This document shows, in pieces, positions 16,962 through 25,441 of a stretch of DNA of 42,997 nt. The stretch is taken from contig CAMYLA010000052.1 of the NCBI GenBank assembly GCA_947259095.1, positions 18,849 through 61,845 on the forward strand. The letters are read 5' to 3'. Position 1 is the first letter of the stretch, and every line of letters starts with the position of its first letter. A program made the position numbers and the translations under genes. The notes below the pieces were generated by a model. It did no database searches. It saw nothing but the letters and a program-made list of their open reading frames with translations, and was not told the origin of the DNA. Origin of the DNA: an uncultured Acidimicrobiaceae bacterium (GTDB taxonomy: Bacteria; Actinomycetota; Acidimicrobiia; Acidimicrobiales; SZUA-35).

Positions 16962-17723
16962 ATGGATCTCGGACTGCAAGGCAAGCGGGTCATCGTGACC
17001 GGGGGAACGAAGGGCATCGGTCGAGCCATCGCCGAGACCTTCGCCGACGAGGGAGCGGACGTGGCCATCTGTGCCCGCAACGGTGAGGAGGTGGCCAAGG
17101 CAGTGGACGCACTCGCAGCCAGGGGCGTCCGGGCCACCGGCCGGGCGGTCGATGTCGGCGACGGTCCTGCGCTCAAGGCCTGGGTGGCCGACGTTGCGAC
17201 CGAGTTCGGCGGTATCGACAAGCTGGTGGCCAACGTCAGCGCCCTGGCCATCGGTCCCGAGGAGGAGAACTGGAACCAGAGTTTCCAGGTCGACATCATG
17301 GGCGCGGTTCGGCTGGTGGAGGCGGCCATGGACGATCTCCTGGCCTCCGACGCAGCGTCGATCGTCACCATCTCCAGCGTCTCCGGACGGGAGATCGACT
17401 TCGCCTCCGGCCCCTACGGCGCGTTCAAGGCGGCGTTGGTCCACTACACCCAAGGCCTGGCCTACCACCTGGCCGGCCAGGGCGTCCGGGCCAACTCGGT
17501 CTCACCTGGCAACACCTACTTTCCCGGCGGAGTCTGGAACCAGATCGAGACCGGCAACCCGGGTTTGTTCGAAGCGGCGCTGGCCCTCAATCCCACCGGT
17601 CGGATGGGCACCCCACAGGAGATGGCGGACGCCGCGGTGTTCCTGTCCAGCGATCGGGCAAGCTTCATCACCGGGACCAACCTGGTGGTCGATGGGGCGC
17701 TGACCAAGGGCGTTCAGGTCTGA
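16962..17723 (+). CDS. Short-chain dehydrogenase/reductase
   Basis: A 253-residue classical SDR expected to interconvert an alcohol and a ketone with NAD(P). The Rossmann motif TGGTKGIGRAIA, the serine region TISSVSG (about 138) and Y152-GAF-K156 are intact; the usual NNAG is altered to ANVSA. The C-terminus FITGTNLVVDGAL is typical. GGAGGA over the end of the acetamidase gene directs translation. The substrate is unknown; context suggests processing of an amide-derived or xenobiotic intermediate. The last 10 bases overlap the end of the next gene on the opposite strand. Confidence 0.92.
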   Translation: MDLGLQGKRVIVTGGTKGIGRAIAETFADEGADVAICARNGEEVAKAVDALAARGVRATGRAVDVGDGPALKAWVADVATEFGGIDKLVANVSALAIGPEEENWNQSFQVDIMGAVRLVEAAMDDLLASDAASIVTISSVSGREIDFASGPYGAFKAALVHYTQGLAYHLAGQGVRANSVSPGNTYFPGGVWNQIETGNPGLFEAALALNPTGRMGTPQEMADAAVFLSSDRASFITGTNLVVDGALTKGVQV

Positions 17724-18295
17724 TTCGGGCCGCCTACGGGGAATGGCGGCTCGGCCCCTTCCGGTAGCTGCACCTCGAAGGTGTTCAACGTCATCGAGAC
17801 CATGGTGTAGAACCCACAGGTGGTGATCAGGTCGGCCACCCCGGCCTCGCCGAACCGCTCGACCGTTGCTCCATACCGTGCGTCATCGATATGGCCGCGG
17901 TCGAGCAGGGCCCGACAGAACCGCCAGCAGACGTCGTCGCCGCCGTCGACGAACGTCGGCTCGGCACCGATCTTGACCGCGTCGATGACCTCCTGCGGCA
18001 GCCCGGCGTCGCGGGCCATCGGTTCATGGGCGAACCACTCGAACTGGGCCTGCCACAGCTGGCCGGTCATGAGGATGGCAAGTTCGATGTAGCGGCGATC
18101 GATGGTCGGCTTGAACCGGATCGCCCCGCCGAGCTGCCAGATCCGCCGGCCGGTACTGGGGTTCAGCGCCCAGGCGTCGAACGGACCACCGATCTGGCCC
18201 TCGGCGACCACGGTCCTGCCCTCTGCCATCTGCTCATACAGTTGGCGGCGGTCGTCCGCCATGTCTGCGGGGTCCTGGCGAATGAGTCGGCTCAT
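17714..18295 (-). CDS. Carboxymuconolactone decarboxylase-like protein
   Basis: A 193-residue all-helical protein of the carboxymuconolactone decarboxylase/AhpD superfamily. The core is RRYIELAILMTGQLWQAQFEWFAHEPMARDAGLPQEVIDAVKIG. It has the EWFAH motif but no CxxC, so AhpD-type peroxidase chemistry is unlikely. Actinobacterial members of this type are often found near catabolic genes, mostly without known reactions. ATG 18295 is used; a TTG two codons earlier is possible. It overlaps the SDR gene tail to tail by 10 bases. Confidence 0.85.
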   Translation of the reverse strand: MSRLIRQDPADMADDRRQLYEQMAEGRTVVAEGQIGGPFDAWALNPSTGRRIWQLGGAIRFKPTIDRRYIELAILMTGQLWQAQFEWFAHEPMARDAGLPQEVIDAVKIGAEPTFVDGGDDVCWRFCRALLDRGHIDDARYGATVERFGEAGVADLITTCGFYTMVSMTLNTFEVQLPEGAEPPFPVGGPNQT

Positions 18296-18422
18296 GGGCA
18301 AACCCCAGCACAGTCGGCGGACGACCGCCAGTCACCACCCGGCCGAGGTCGTGCTCGCCGACCGGCGAAAGGGACCCGGCGTCGAACCCGGGGCCCCGGC
18401 CAACCGGTAACGTCGGTACGCC

Positions 18423-19577
18423 ATGCAGGTCCCGATTCGGCTTGTCGCCCTCATCCGTCCCTCCGTCGCCCCTGGCGTCCTGCTGGCCGTCGGCTTCAGC
18501 ACCGTCGTGCTCGGGGCCACGCCGTTCCTGCTGGACCTCGTGGTCGACGCCTACGACATCGGACTGGTGGCGGCGTCGCTGATCGGCGTGGCCCAGCTGA
18601 GCGGCTTCGTCGCCGGGTCCTGGGCGTCGGGTCGCTGGCTCACGCCCCGGCGCCGAGTCTTCATCGCCGCCCTCGGACTGGCCCTGGTTGCCAATCTCGG
18701 ATCCGCCGCCCTCCCCCCATTTCCGCTGCTGGTCGGCCTGCGGTTCGTCAGCGGCGTGTCGCTGGGGATGATCACCTGGTTCGCCTGGGTCCAGGTCTTC
18801 GGGGAGCAGAAGGGCATGGGCGACATTGCGGTCATGGGCCCGGTGGCCGGGATCATCTCCGCGCCGCTCATCGCCAGCTTCGCCATCGGCGGTGCCAGCG
18901 ACGTGTTCATGCTGCTGGCGGTCCTCGCCGTCGCCCCGTTGCTGTTCAATCGGGGCACCGGTGCCACCGATCGAGTGCCGCCTCGATCCAACAGGTCGAA
19001 GCCCGTCCCCGAAGCGCTGGCGGTGCTGGTCGCCCTCGGCCTGTTCACCCTCGGTAGCTCGTCGGTGTTCCAGTATGCGGTGGTCCTCGGCACCGAGCAG
19101 GCCGGGCTGACCGTCAGCACGGTGGCGCTGGTCTTCAGCGCCAACGCCGTTGCCGGGATTCCGGGCGCCAAGTGGCCCTGGCGCCGCGGCCTCCCCGGGA
19201 TCTGGATCGCTCTCACCGGTGGCTGTGCGGTGGCGATGACCCTGGCCTCGGACCGCCTGCTGTTTGCCGCGGTGATCGTTTTGTGGGGTTTTTCGTTCTG
19301 GATGGGGATTCCGGGGGTCTTCTCGGTGCTGGCCGAGCGGTCGAAGCACCCCTCGGACAGGGCAGGCGACGCCCAGGCCCTCATGGCCGGCGGGCGGATC
19401 TTCGGTCCCCTGCTCGGTGCCCTGGTGCTGGAAGGGATCGGCGCGACCGCCCTCGGGGCCTTCGGGGGTGGGCTGATGATCTCTGCCGGCGTTGTGATCA
19501 TCGCCATCCAGTTTGGACTTCTTTCGACCCGGTCTCCGGTGCGATCGAGCCTCGGCAGGCCACCGGCCAGCGGCTGA
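18423..19577 (+). CDS. Major facilitator superfamily transporter
   Basis: A 384-residue membrane protein with about 11-12 hydrophobic helices, and the loop-2 region GSWASGRWLTPRRRVF after the second helix, which fits an MFS fold. A short Arg/Pro-rich central loop (about 180-197) separates the halves. Substrate and direction are not readable. TAACGT ends 9 nt before the ATG with no Shine-Dalgarno sequence, so the mRNA may have almost no leader. It precedes the GH2 gene on the same strand by 73 bases, which hints at uptake of a glycoside or its product, but the link is only positional. Confidence 0.85.
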   Translation: MQVPIRLVALIRPSVAPGVLLAVGFSTVVLGATPFLLDLVVDAYDIGLVAASLIGVAQLSGFVAGSWASGRWLTPRRRVFIAALGLALVANLGSAALPPFPLLVGLRFVSGVSLGMITWFAWVQVFGEQKGMGDIAVMGPVAGIISAPLIASFAIGGASDVFMLLAVLAVAPLLFNRGTGATDRVPPRSNRSKPVPEALAVLVALGLFTLGSSSVFQYAVVLGTEQAGLTVSTVALVFSANAVAGIPGAKWPWRRGLPGIWIALTGGCAVAMTLASDRLLFAAVIVLWGFSFWMGIPGVFSVLAERSKHPSDRAGDAQALMAGGRIFGPLLGALVLEGIGATALGAFGGGLMISAGVVIIAIQFGLLSTRSPVRSSLGRPPASG

Positions 19578-19638
19578 GGCCCGCTGGAGAACTGAGGCTG
19601 GGCCCTGGCCGGCATCCCGACACCGGCCAGGATGCTGG

Positions 19639-19644
19639 CAGACT
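19639..19644 (+). promoter_or_regulatory. Leaderless -10 element of the GH2 gene
   Basis: CAGACT ends 6 nt before ATG 19651. The same hexamer at the same distance precedes two other genes in the window. Confidence 0.45.
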
Positions 19645-19650
19645 GAGCCG

Positions 19651-21450
19651 ATGGATCAGCTGCTGACCCCCACCGAATCGTCGCACACGGTGCTGTTGAG
19701 CAACGTCCCGCTTCGATCCACTCGATCGCTGGACGGGAGCTGGAGGGCCATCCTCGACCCGTACGACACCGGCTATGTGAACATTCTCGGCCAGCGCAAC
19801 CGTCAAGGATTCTTCCGGGACTTCAAACCCCGCTCCCCCGCCGATCGGGTCGAATACGATTTCGATCGCTCGCTGCAACTCCGGGTCCCGGGAGACTGGA
19901 ACACCCAGGATCCGACGCTGCTGTACTACGAGGGAACGGTGTGGTACCGCCGGCTGTTCGATGTGACCGAGATCGGGGCCGGGCGCAGCTTCCTCCATTT
20001 CGGTGCCGCCAACCACACCGCCAGGGTCTTCCTCGACGGCGAGGAGCTGGGGTGCCATGTCGGTGGTTTCGGGCCGTTCGCCGTCGAGGTGACGGGAAGG
20101 CTTGCCGTTGGCACCCACTCCCTGGTTGTCCAGGTCAACAACCGGCGAGAGCCGACCCGGGTCCCGGCCATGCGATCGGACTGGTGGAACTTCGGCGGTA
20201 TCACCAGGAGCGTCGAGTTGGTGACCGTCCCCGAGGTGTTCCTCAGCGACGCCTGGCTCACGATGGCTCCCGATGGGCGGATCGTCGGCGGAGCCACGGT
20301 CGACAAGGGCACCGGGCAGGGCCGACCGGCCGATCGTGCCGAGGCCGGCCCCCCGGTCACGGTCGAGTTGCCTGACGCCTCGATTCGTGTCCGGCTGGTC
20401 GACGGGCGGCTGGAGATCGACGCGGTAACCGCAGCGACGCTGGAGCGATGGCGGCCCGGCAAGCCGGTGCTCCACCGGGTCCGATGGACCTGCGGCGACG
20501 ACGCCCTGGAGGACGAGGTCGGCTTCCGCACGGTCCGGGTCGACGGCAACCGTCTGCTGGTCAACGACGAGGAGACATTCCTCCGGGGTATCTCGATCCA
20601 CGGCGAAGGTCCCAGTGGGGGCCGGCGAGCCCACGGACCACAGGATGCCGACACCCTGCTGTCCTGGGCCCAGGAGCTGGGAGCGAACTTCGTCCGGCTG
20701 GCCCACTACCAACATGACGAACACATGGTTCGCGAAGCCGATCGCCGAGGCCTGCTGGCCTGGGCCGAGCTGCCGGTGTACTGGGGGATCGCCTTCGACG
20801 ACCCCCAGGTGCTGGCCAATGCGCTGGATCAGGCCGACGAGCTGATCGTACGGGACCGCAGCCGGGCATCGGTCATCCTGTGGTCGGTGGCGAACGAGAC
20901 CCTGCCAGGCGAATCACGGCTGGCCTTCCTCGGCGCCCTGATCGACCGGGTTCGGTCCCTCGACCAGACACGGTTGACCACCGCCGCATTGCTGACGGTG
21001 CCGTCCAACGATCCGACGGTGCACATCGAGGACCCCCTCGGTGAGCTGATCGACGTGGTTGCGATCAACCAGTACCTCGGCTGGTACTACGGGCAGCGGG
21101 GCGAGGTGCCGAAAACCGTGTTCTCCACCGCCTTCGGCAAGCCGATCGTCTTCAGTGAGCTCGGCGCCGGCGCCAAGTTCGGGAACCACGGGTCGGAGCA
21201 CGAGATCTGGACCGAGGAGTTCCAGGCCGCGGTGTACGAGGCCCAGATCGCCATGATCCGGGCCCAGCCGGATTGTGTCGGCCTCTCGCCCTGGATTCTC
21301 AAAGACTTCCGGACTCCGCTGCGGGTGCTGCCGGAGATCCAGGACGGCTACAACCGCAAGGGGTTGGTCTCCGAGGAGGGCCAGCGGAAGCTGGCGTTCG
21401 AGGTTCTGGCGTCGTTCTACGCCGAGTTCGACTGGGATCAGAACCGGTAG
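19651..21450 (+). CDS. Glycoside hydrolase family 2 enzyme, beta-glucuronidase-like
   Basis: A 599-residue enzyme with GH2 layout: a sugar-binding jelly roll (about 20-200, with FHFGAANHTARVFLDGEELG-like strands), an immunoglobulin-like domain to about 300, and a TIM barrel. VDGNRLLVNDEETFLRGIS opens the barrel; ILWSVANE supplies the acid/base E416 and VFSELGAGA the nucleophile E503, the order and spacing of beta-glucuronidases. No signal peptide is visible, so it is probably cytosolic and acts on an imported glycoside. Glucuronide specificity is likely but not certain against beta-galactosidase or mannosidase. Confidence 0.88.
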   Translation: MDQLLTPTESSHTVLLSNVPLRSTRSLDGSWRAILDPYDTGYVNILGQRNRQGFFRDFKPRSPADRVEYDFDRSLQLRVPGDWNTQDPTLLYYEGTVWYRRLFDVTEIGAGRSFLHFGAANHTARVFLDGEELGCHVGGFGPFAVEVTGRLAVGTHSLVVQVNNRREPTRVPAMRSDWWNFGGITRSVELVTVPEVFLSDAWLTMAPDGRIVGGATVDKGTGQGRPADRAEAGPPVTVELPDASIRVRLVDGRLEIDAVTAATLERWRPGKPVLHRVRWTCGDDALEDEVGFRTVRVDGNRLLVNDEETFLRGISIHGEGPSGGRRAHGPQDADTLLSWAQELGANFVRLAHYQHDEHMVREADRRGLLAWAELPVYWGIAFDDPQVLANALDQADELIVRDRSRASVILWSVANETLPGESRLAFLGALIDRVRSLDQTRLTTAALLTVPSNDPTVHIEDPLGELIDVVAINQYLGWYYGQRGEVPKTVFSTAFGKPIVFSELGAGAKFGNHGSEHEIWTEEFQAAVYEAQIAMIRAQPDCVGLSPWILKDFRTPLRVLPEIQDGYNRKGLVSEEGQRKLAFEVLASFYAEFDWDQNR

Positions 21451-23687
21451 CCGAGCGAGGCCGGTGTCGGCATCTCCCCACCGATGATGCCATCCCGCCG
21501 CAGGTCGCTGAGTCGGTCGGCCCCATAGCCGGCCAGCTCGGCCAACACCTCGTCGGTGTGCTGGTCGAAGGTCGGGGCCGGTCCGGTCGATACCGGTCGG
21601 ACCCCGTCCACCAGGTAGGGGCTGGCCACATGGCGGACCGGGCCGGTGACCGGGTGATCGACCGTCTCCAACATCGACCGGACCGGCTCCACCGCCGGCG
21701 CGGTCCACGGGTCGAGCACTTCCACCGCACCACCGCCGGCGGCGATGACGGCGCCGATGAGCTCGGCCGCGGTGAGGGTGGAAGAGGCCTCGGCCGCGCC
21801 GGCGCATTCGGTCGGCCCGACCAGGGCCACCCAGCGGTCATCTGCGGTGGCCCACACACCCGAAACCGCAACACCAGGCTCCCGGTTGGCCAGGCGGCCG
21901 ACATCCCGCCCTTCGACGTCGGCCAGGACCAGGGCATCGCCATGGAGGCTCCAGGTCGCCTCCTGGTGCGACAGGTCGAACTCGCCACCTTGGCCGGTCA
22001 GATCTCGCCGGTGCAGACCGGCCAGCAGTGCGGTTGCGGCGTGGACCCCGGCGACCGGGTCCGGATAGTAGATATTGGAGATGCGGGCTCCCTCGTGGTC
22101 GTACCCCTGGCGATGGCCGATGCCGCCCATGGCCTCGCCGATGGAGCCGTAGCCGGCGGCCCCGGCGTATGGTCCGTCGACGCCGAACGCCGGCATGCGG
22201 ATCACCACCAATCCCGGGTTGACCGCAGCCAGGCTGTCCCAGTCCAGGCCCAGCGACGGCATCACGTGGGCCGAGAAGTTGCAGACGATCCCATCGGCGT
22301 TGGCCACCATGTCGAGGAACACCTGTCGACCCTCGGGGCCGGCCAGGCTGAGGATACAACTCCGCTTGCCACGATTGAGGGCGTTGAACAGGCCGCTGGC
22401 CTCGAACCAGCGGTTGTCGGCCACCAGGTCCTCCTGGCCGGGCCGCATACCGTGGTCGTATGGCCGAAGGGCCCGCCAGCCGTCGAACGGGTTCTGGGCC
22501 TCCAGCTTGACCACGTCGACCCCCAACGGAGACAGCAGGTTCCCCACATAGGGTCCGGCCCAGGCCACGGTCATCTCGATCAACTTCAGGCCGTCGAGCG
22601 GCTCGAGGTCGAGTGGTGGCGCAGGCCGGGACGGTGATGGGTCGGCGGCGGTGGCAGCCACCGACTGTGCCGGAACCGGCAGCCCGGGCCCCCGCCACAC
22701 CGACCCGATGGCCCGGATCGGACCGTCCGGGGTTTGCACGGGTTGCAGGAACGCCCGCTCGGTCAGGTGGGGGTCATCCAGGGCGTCGGTCGGGGTCAGT
22801 ACCATGCCGACCGCCCATGGTGTGTCGAGGGCGTACTGGAAGATCTCCCGCTTCGTCCGATCGGCGTACCAGGGGCGGATGATGTCCCACAGCTCCTCGA
22901 TGTGGGCCACCCGGCCCTGGCGGCTGGCGTAGTCGGCATTGTCGACCAGATCCGGCCTGCCGTAGAACAGGCACTGCATCTCCCAGTCGACGGCACGGAT
23001 CGACCCCGGGGTCACGAAGCCGTCTGCGCAGGGGATGGCGCCGGAGGGAAAGGCGCTCGGTGGGTGGGGGCCGACCGGTTCCCGAGGTCGCTCACAGTGC
23101 AGGGCATCGGCGTAAGCCAACTCGACACTGCCGAGGAATGCGGCCAGCCATGAGATCTCCAGGTGACGGGCCTCTGTTCTGAGCAGCGACATGGCCCCCA
23201 CCGCCGCAGCGGCACCCGCCATGTACTGGGCCGGCCATCCCGGGAGCCGAAGCGGTGCAGCGCCGGGGTCCCGGTTGAAGCCGATGAAGCCCGACTGGGC
23301 CTGGACCAGCAGCTCGTCGGCGATGCCGCCCGAACGCGGCGCGTCCACCCCCCAGGCCGTGACCGAAACGTACTTGGCCCGGCCGTCCCGGTAGTCGTCA
23401 TAGGTCGTGTCGAATTGGGCACCAACCCGATCGTCGATCACAACATGAGCCCACGCCGGGTCGACCTCGGCGACGTTCTGTTTCCCCGCGTTCAGGTGCT
23501 GGTAGAGGGGGCTGGTGCCCTGCAAGGGTTGGTCGTCCACGGGCTGGCGACGGGCCGGATCACCGCCGGCGGGTTCGATCTTGGCCACCGTCGCCCCCAG
23601 CATCGCCAGGAGCCGGCCGGCGTATGGCCCGGCGATACCGCTGGCCGTTTCGAGAACTCGTAGTCCGTTGAGCGGTGGTTCCGACAT
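21438..23687 (-). CDS. Tandem-domain CaiB/BaiF CoA-transferase (family III)
   Basis: A 749-residue protein made of two family III CoA-transferase modules (about 1-350 and 370-749), each opening with the typical LxGLRVLExxSxxAGPYxGRLL / LDGLKLIEMTVAWAGPYVGNLL pattern. Such enzymes pass CoA between carboxylic acids. The second module retains the catalytic aspartate (D543, in YYPDPVAGVHAA); the matching place in the first reads LPGWPAQYMAGAA, without Asp. The protein is probably a pseudo-dimer with one active site. The C-terminal 13 bases overlap the GH2 gene on the opposite strand. TACGGT ends 6 nt before ATG 23687, so transcription is likely leaderless. Confidence 0.9.
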   Translation of the reverse strand: MSEPPLNGLRVLETASGIAGPYAGRLLAMLGATVAKIEPAGGDPARRQPVDDQPLQGTSPLYQHLNAGKQNVAEVDPAWAHVVIDDRVGAQFDTTYDDYRDGRAKYVSVTAWGVDAPRSGGIADELLVQAQSGFIGFNRDPGAAPLRLPGWPAQYMAGAAAAVGAMSLLRTEARHLEISWLAAFLGSVELAYADALHCERPREPVGPHPPSAFPSGAIPCADGFVTPGSIRAVDWEMQCLFYGRPDLVDNADYASRQGRVAHIEELWDIIRPWYADRTKREIFQYALDTPWAVGMVLTPTDALDDPHLTERAFLQPVQTPDGPIRAIGSVWRGPGLPVPAQSVAATAADPSPSRPAPPLDLEPLDGLKLIEMTVAWAGPYVGNLLSPLGVDVVKLEAQNPFDGWRALRPYDHGMRPGQEDLVADNRWFEASGLFNALNRGKRSCILSLAGPEGRQVFLDMVANADGIVCNFSAHVMPSLGLDWDSLAAVNPGLVVIRMPAFGVDGPYAGAAGYGSIGEAMGGIGHRQGYDHEGARISNIYYPDPVAGVHAATALLAGLHRRDLTGQGGEFDLSHQEATWSLHGDALVLADVEGRDVGRLANREPGVAVSGVWATADDRWVALVGPTECAGAAEASSTLTAAELIGAVIAAGGGAVEVLDPWTAPAVEPVRSMLETVDHPVTGPVRHVASPYLVDGVRPVSTGPAPTFDQHTDEVLAELAGYGADRLSDLRRDGIIGGEMPTPASLGYRF

Positions 23688-23693
23688 GCCATG

Positions 23694-23699
23694 ACCGTA
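23694..23699 (-). promoter_or_regulatory. Leaderless -10 element of the CoA-transferase gene
   Basis: TACGGT on the minus strand, 6 nt before ATG 23687. It overlaps CCACTACG (minus strand of 23696-23703), the half-site repeated in the adjacent palindrome. Confidence 0.5.
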
Positions 23700-23719
23700 G
23701 TGGGCGGGTCTCCGAACCT

Positions 23720-23741
23720 CGTAGTGGAGGCTTCCACTACG
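23720..23741. promoter_or_regulatory. Candidate operator: 22-base inverted repeat between divergent genes
   Basis: CGTAGTGGA (23720-23728) and TCCACTACG (23733-23741) are a perfect 9-base inverted repeat around GGCT. A third copy of the half-site, CGTAGTGG, is at 23696-23703, 24 bases upstream in direct orientation. The right arm overlaps the -10 of the PPOX gene, and the separate half-site overlaps the -10 of the CoA-transferase gene, so a bound regulator could block both. No regulator gene is present in the window. Confidence 0.6.
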
Positions 23742-23743
23742 TT
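23738..23743 (+). promoter_or_regulatory. Leaderless -10 element of the PPOX-fold gene
   Basis: TACGTT ends 6 nt before ATG 23750. Its first four bases lie within the right arm of the 23720-23741 inverted repeat. Confidence 0.5.
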
Positions 23744-23749
23744 TGTGCG

Positions 23750-24250
23750 ATGCCACGAATGTCGCAGGAAGACCAGGAAGAGTTCATGGCCCAGCCCCAC
23801 GTCGGTGTGATCGCCACACTACGACGGGACGGCCGGCCATACACGGTGCCGGTCTGGCATCTGTGGGACGGCACCCATGTGTGGATCACCGGGACGACCT
23901 CGAGGATCTGGTGTCGGCAGCTGATGCATGACGGCCGGGTCTCACTCTGTGTCGAAGCGCTGCAGCCGGTGGCCGGACACATCGGGATCGACGGTACGGC
24001 CGAGGTGTTGCAGACCGATGGGTTCGACATCTGGCCGATGAGTCGGCGCCTGGCCGAGAAGTACGTCGGCCGGGGCGATCCGGCCAACGACGCTGCGGTG
24101 GAGGCGTTCTTCTCCAATATGCAGACCGAACCCCGGCTGTTGATCCGCATCACGCCCGAGGTGTGGCGGGCCATCGACATGCGGGTCTATGAAGGTAAAC
24201 GGGCCGACCGTCGCCACCAGGCCCGCCGCCGGGGCGAGATGGAGGGCTGA
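23750..24250 (+). CDS. Pyridoxamine 5'-phosphate oxidase-fold flavoprotein
   Basis: A 166-residue split-barrel protein of the PPOX family, which in actinobacteria bind FMN, F420 or haem. HVGVIATLRRDGRPYTVPVWHLWDG is the typical first strand pair, followed by WITGTTSRIWCRQLMHDGRVSLCVE. The C-terminal tail is basic. Which cofactor it binds cannot be decided. The start ATG 23750 is set by the TACGTT element 6 nt upstream; a second ATG three codons later is possible. It is divergent from the CoA-transferase gene, shares a candidate operator with it, and could belong to the same pathway. Confidence 0.88.
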   Translation: MPRMSQEDQEEFMAQPHVGVIATLRRDGRPYTVPVWHLWDGTHVWITGTTSRIWCRQLMHDGRVSLCVEALQPVAGHIGIDGTAEVLQTDGFDIWPMSRRLAEKYVGRGDPANDAAVEAFFSNMQTEPRLLIRITPEVWRAIDMRVYEGKRADRRHQARRRGEMEG

Positions 24251-24304
24251 CCCGGCGCCGGGCTCGCCACGATCGCTCCCCCATCAGCGCCGGCGGCCCA
24301 ACGC

Positions 24305-24336
24305 GGTCAGGCGGTCTGGCGGTCAGGCGGTCAGGC
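24305..24336. repeat. Four 8-base tandem repeats over the end of the TauD-like gene
   Basis: GGTCAGGC, GGTCTGGC, GGTCAGGC, GGTCAGGC in a row, spanning the stop codon of the dioxygenase gene. Since 8 is not a multiple of 3, a change in copy number could alter the C-terminus. Confidence 0.85.
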
Positions 24337-25216
24337 GGACCGTGTTGCCCTCCCGGCCTTGGGGGACACGATCCTCGTCCAGTCGCCACGGCACCGGACG
24401 TTCACCTTTGACCGTGATCCGACGACCCTTGCGCTGGTTGGGCCAGTAGTCCCACATGGCGTGGTGCAGTACCGCCCGGTTGTCCCACACCGCAATGGCA
24501 TTCGGGCTCCACCGGAACCGGCACTGGAAGTCCGGCCGCTCCACATGATGGAACAGGAAGTCGAGCAGGGCCTTCGCCTCCTCCTTGGGGAGGTCGTTGA
24601 TCGATTCGGTGAACTCACGATTCACGTACAGCGCCGGCCGGCCGCTGTCAACGTGGCGGCGCACGACCGGGTGATCGGCCTCGGGCCAGGCGGCGCCGGC
24701 CTCGGTGATGGCCACCTTGAACAGTCTCCTGTACGACTCCTCGCCGGAGTGGCGGGCGGTCAGCCCGTCGAGCATCCGTTTCATGCGATCCGACAGCGCA
24801 TCGTAGGCGGCGTACATCGAGGCGAAGAGGGTGTCGCCGCCGACCGGAGGAATCAGATGGAGTTGGAGGATCGACGCATGTGGCGGCTCCGAGTCGCAGG
24901 AGACGTCGGAGTGCCAGCGGTTGCCGGCCGCCACCGTGCTGTCGGCCGTCGTGTGGATACCCAGCATGCCGGGTCGACCACCGCCGTTGCGATCCGACAG
25001 CCGCTCGAAGGGGTGGACGTGGATCTGGCCGAACCGTTCGGCGAACGCGAAGTGCTGTTCAGCTGTGAGCTCCGGTTGATCACGGAAGAACACCACGGCG
25101 TGCTCGGTGAACGCCTCGAAGATCTCGGCGAACTGACGATCGTCGAGGTCGGTCAGATCGGCGCCGGCGATCTCGGCGCCAAGCGTCGGGGTCAGAGGGG
25201 TGACGGCCAGTACCAT
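24323..25216 (-). CDS. TauD/TfdA family 2-oxoglutarate dioxygenase
   Basis: A 297-residue Fe(II)/2-oxoglutarate oxygenase expected to hydroxylate a side chain, as in taurine, alkyl sulfate or phenoxyacetate cleavage. Iron ligands are H102-S-D104 in RWHSDVS and H251 in LHHAMWDYWP; Arg in RRITVKG should bind 2-oxoglutarate. The N-terminus VTPLTPTLGAEIAGADL is standard. ATG 25216 is chosen because it fits the family start and has GGAG 7 nt upstream; the open frame extends 38 codons further without coding character. The substrate is not evident from its neighbours. Confidence 0.92.
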   Translation of the reverse strand: MVLAVTPLTPTLGAEIAGADLTDLDDRQFAEIFEAFTEHAVVFFRDQPELTAEQHFAFAERFGQIHVHPFERLSDRNGGGRPGMLGIHTTADSTVAAGNRWHSDVSCDSEPPHASILQLHLIPPVGGDTLFASMYAAYDALSDRMKRMLDGLTARHSGEESYRRLFKVAITEAGAAWPEADHPVVRRHVDSGRPALYVNREFTESINDLPKEEAKALLDFLFHHVERPDFQCRFRWSPNAIAVWDNRAVLHHAMWDYWPNQRKGRRITVKGERPVPWRLDEDRVPQGREGNTVRLTA

Positions 25217-25441
25217 GCTCGGGCTCCGTTCCGCAGCGCTCCCGGCGATCGCCGCTGGACCAAGCATCGCATCGTCCCCGTCGGCGTTGCCACTTCCCTT
25301 CGATGCCGGCGCCGGCCGCTGCGGAGCCAACGTCGTTTTGCCCGCCGTCGGCCGGTGTCACAGACTGGGGCCGCCCCTGAGGAGACCGCCCGGGACGACC
25401 GCCGCCGGTGGGATCGCCGGGCATCGGAGAGGAACCCCATC

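Noticed and set aside
17714..18295. AhpD-type alkylhydroperoxidase
   Set aside because: The CxxC pair needed for peroxidase chemistry is missing; only the general superfamily is supported.
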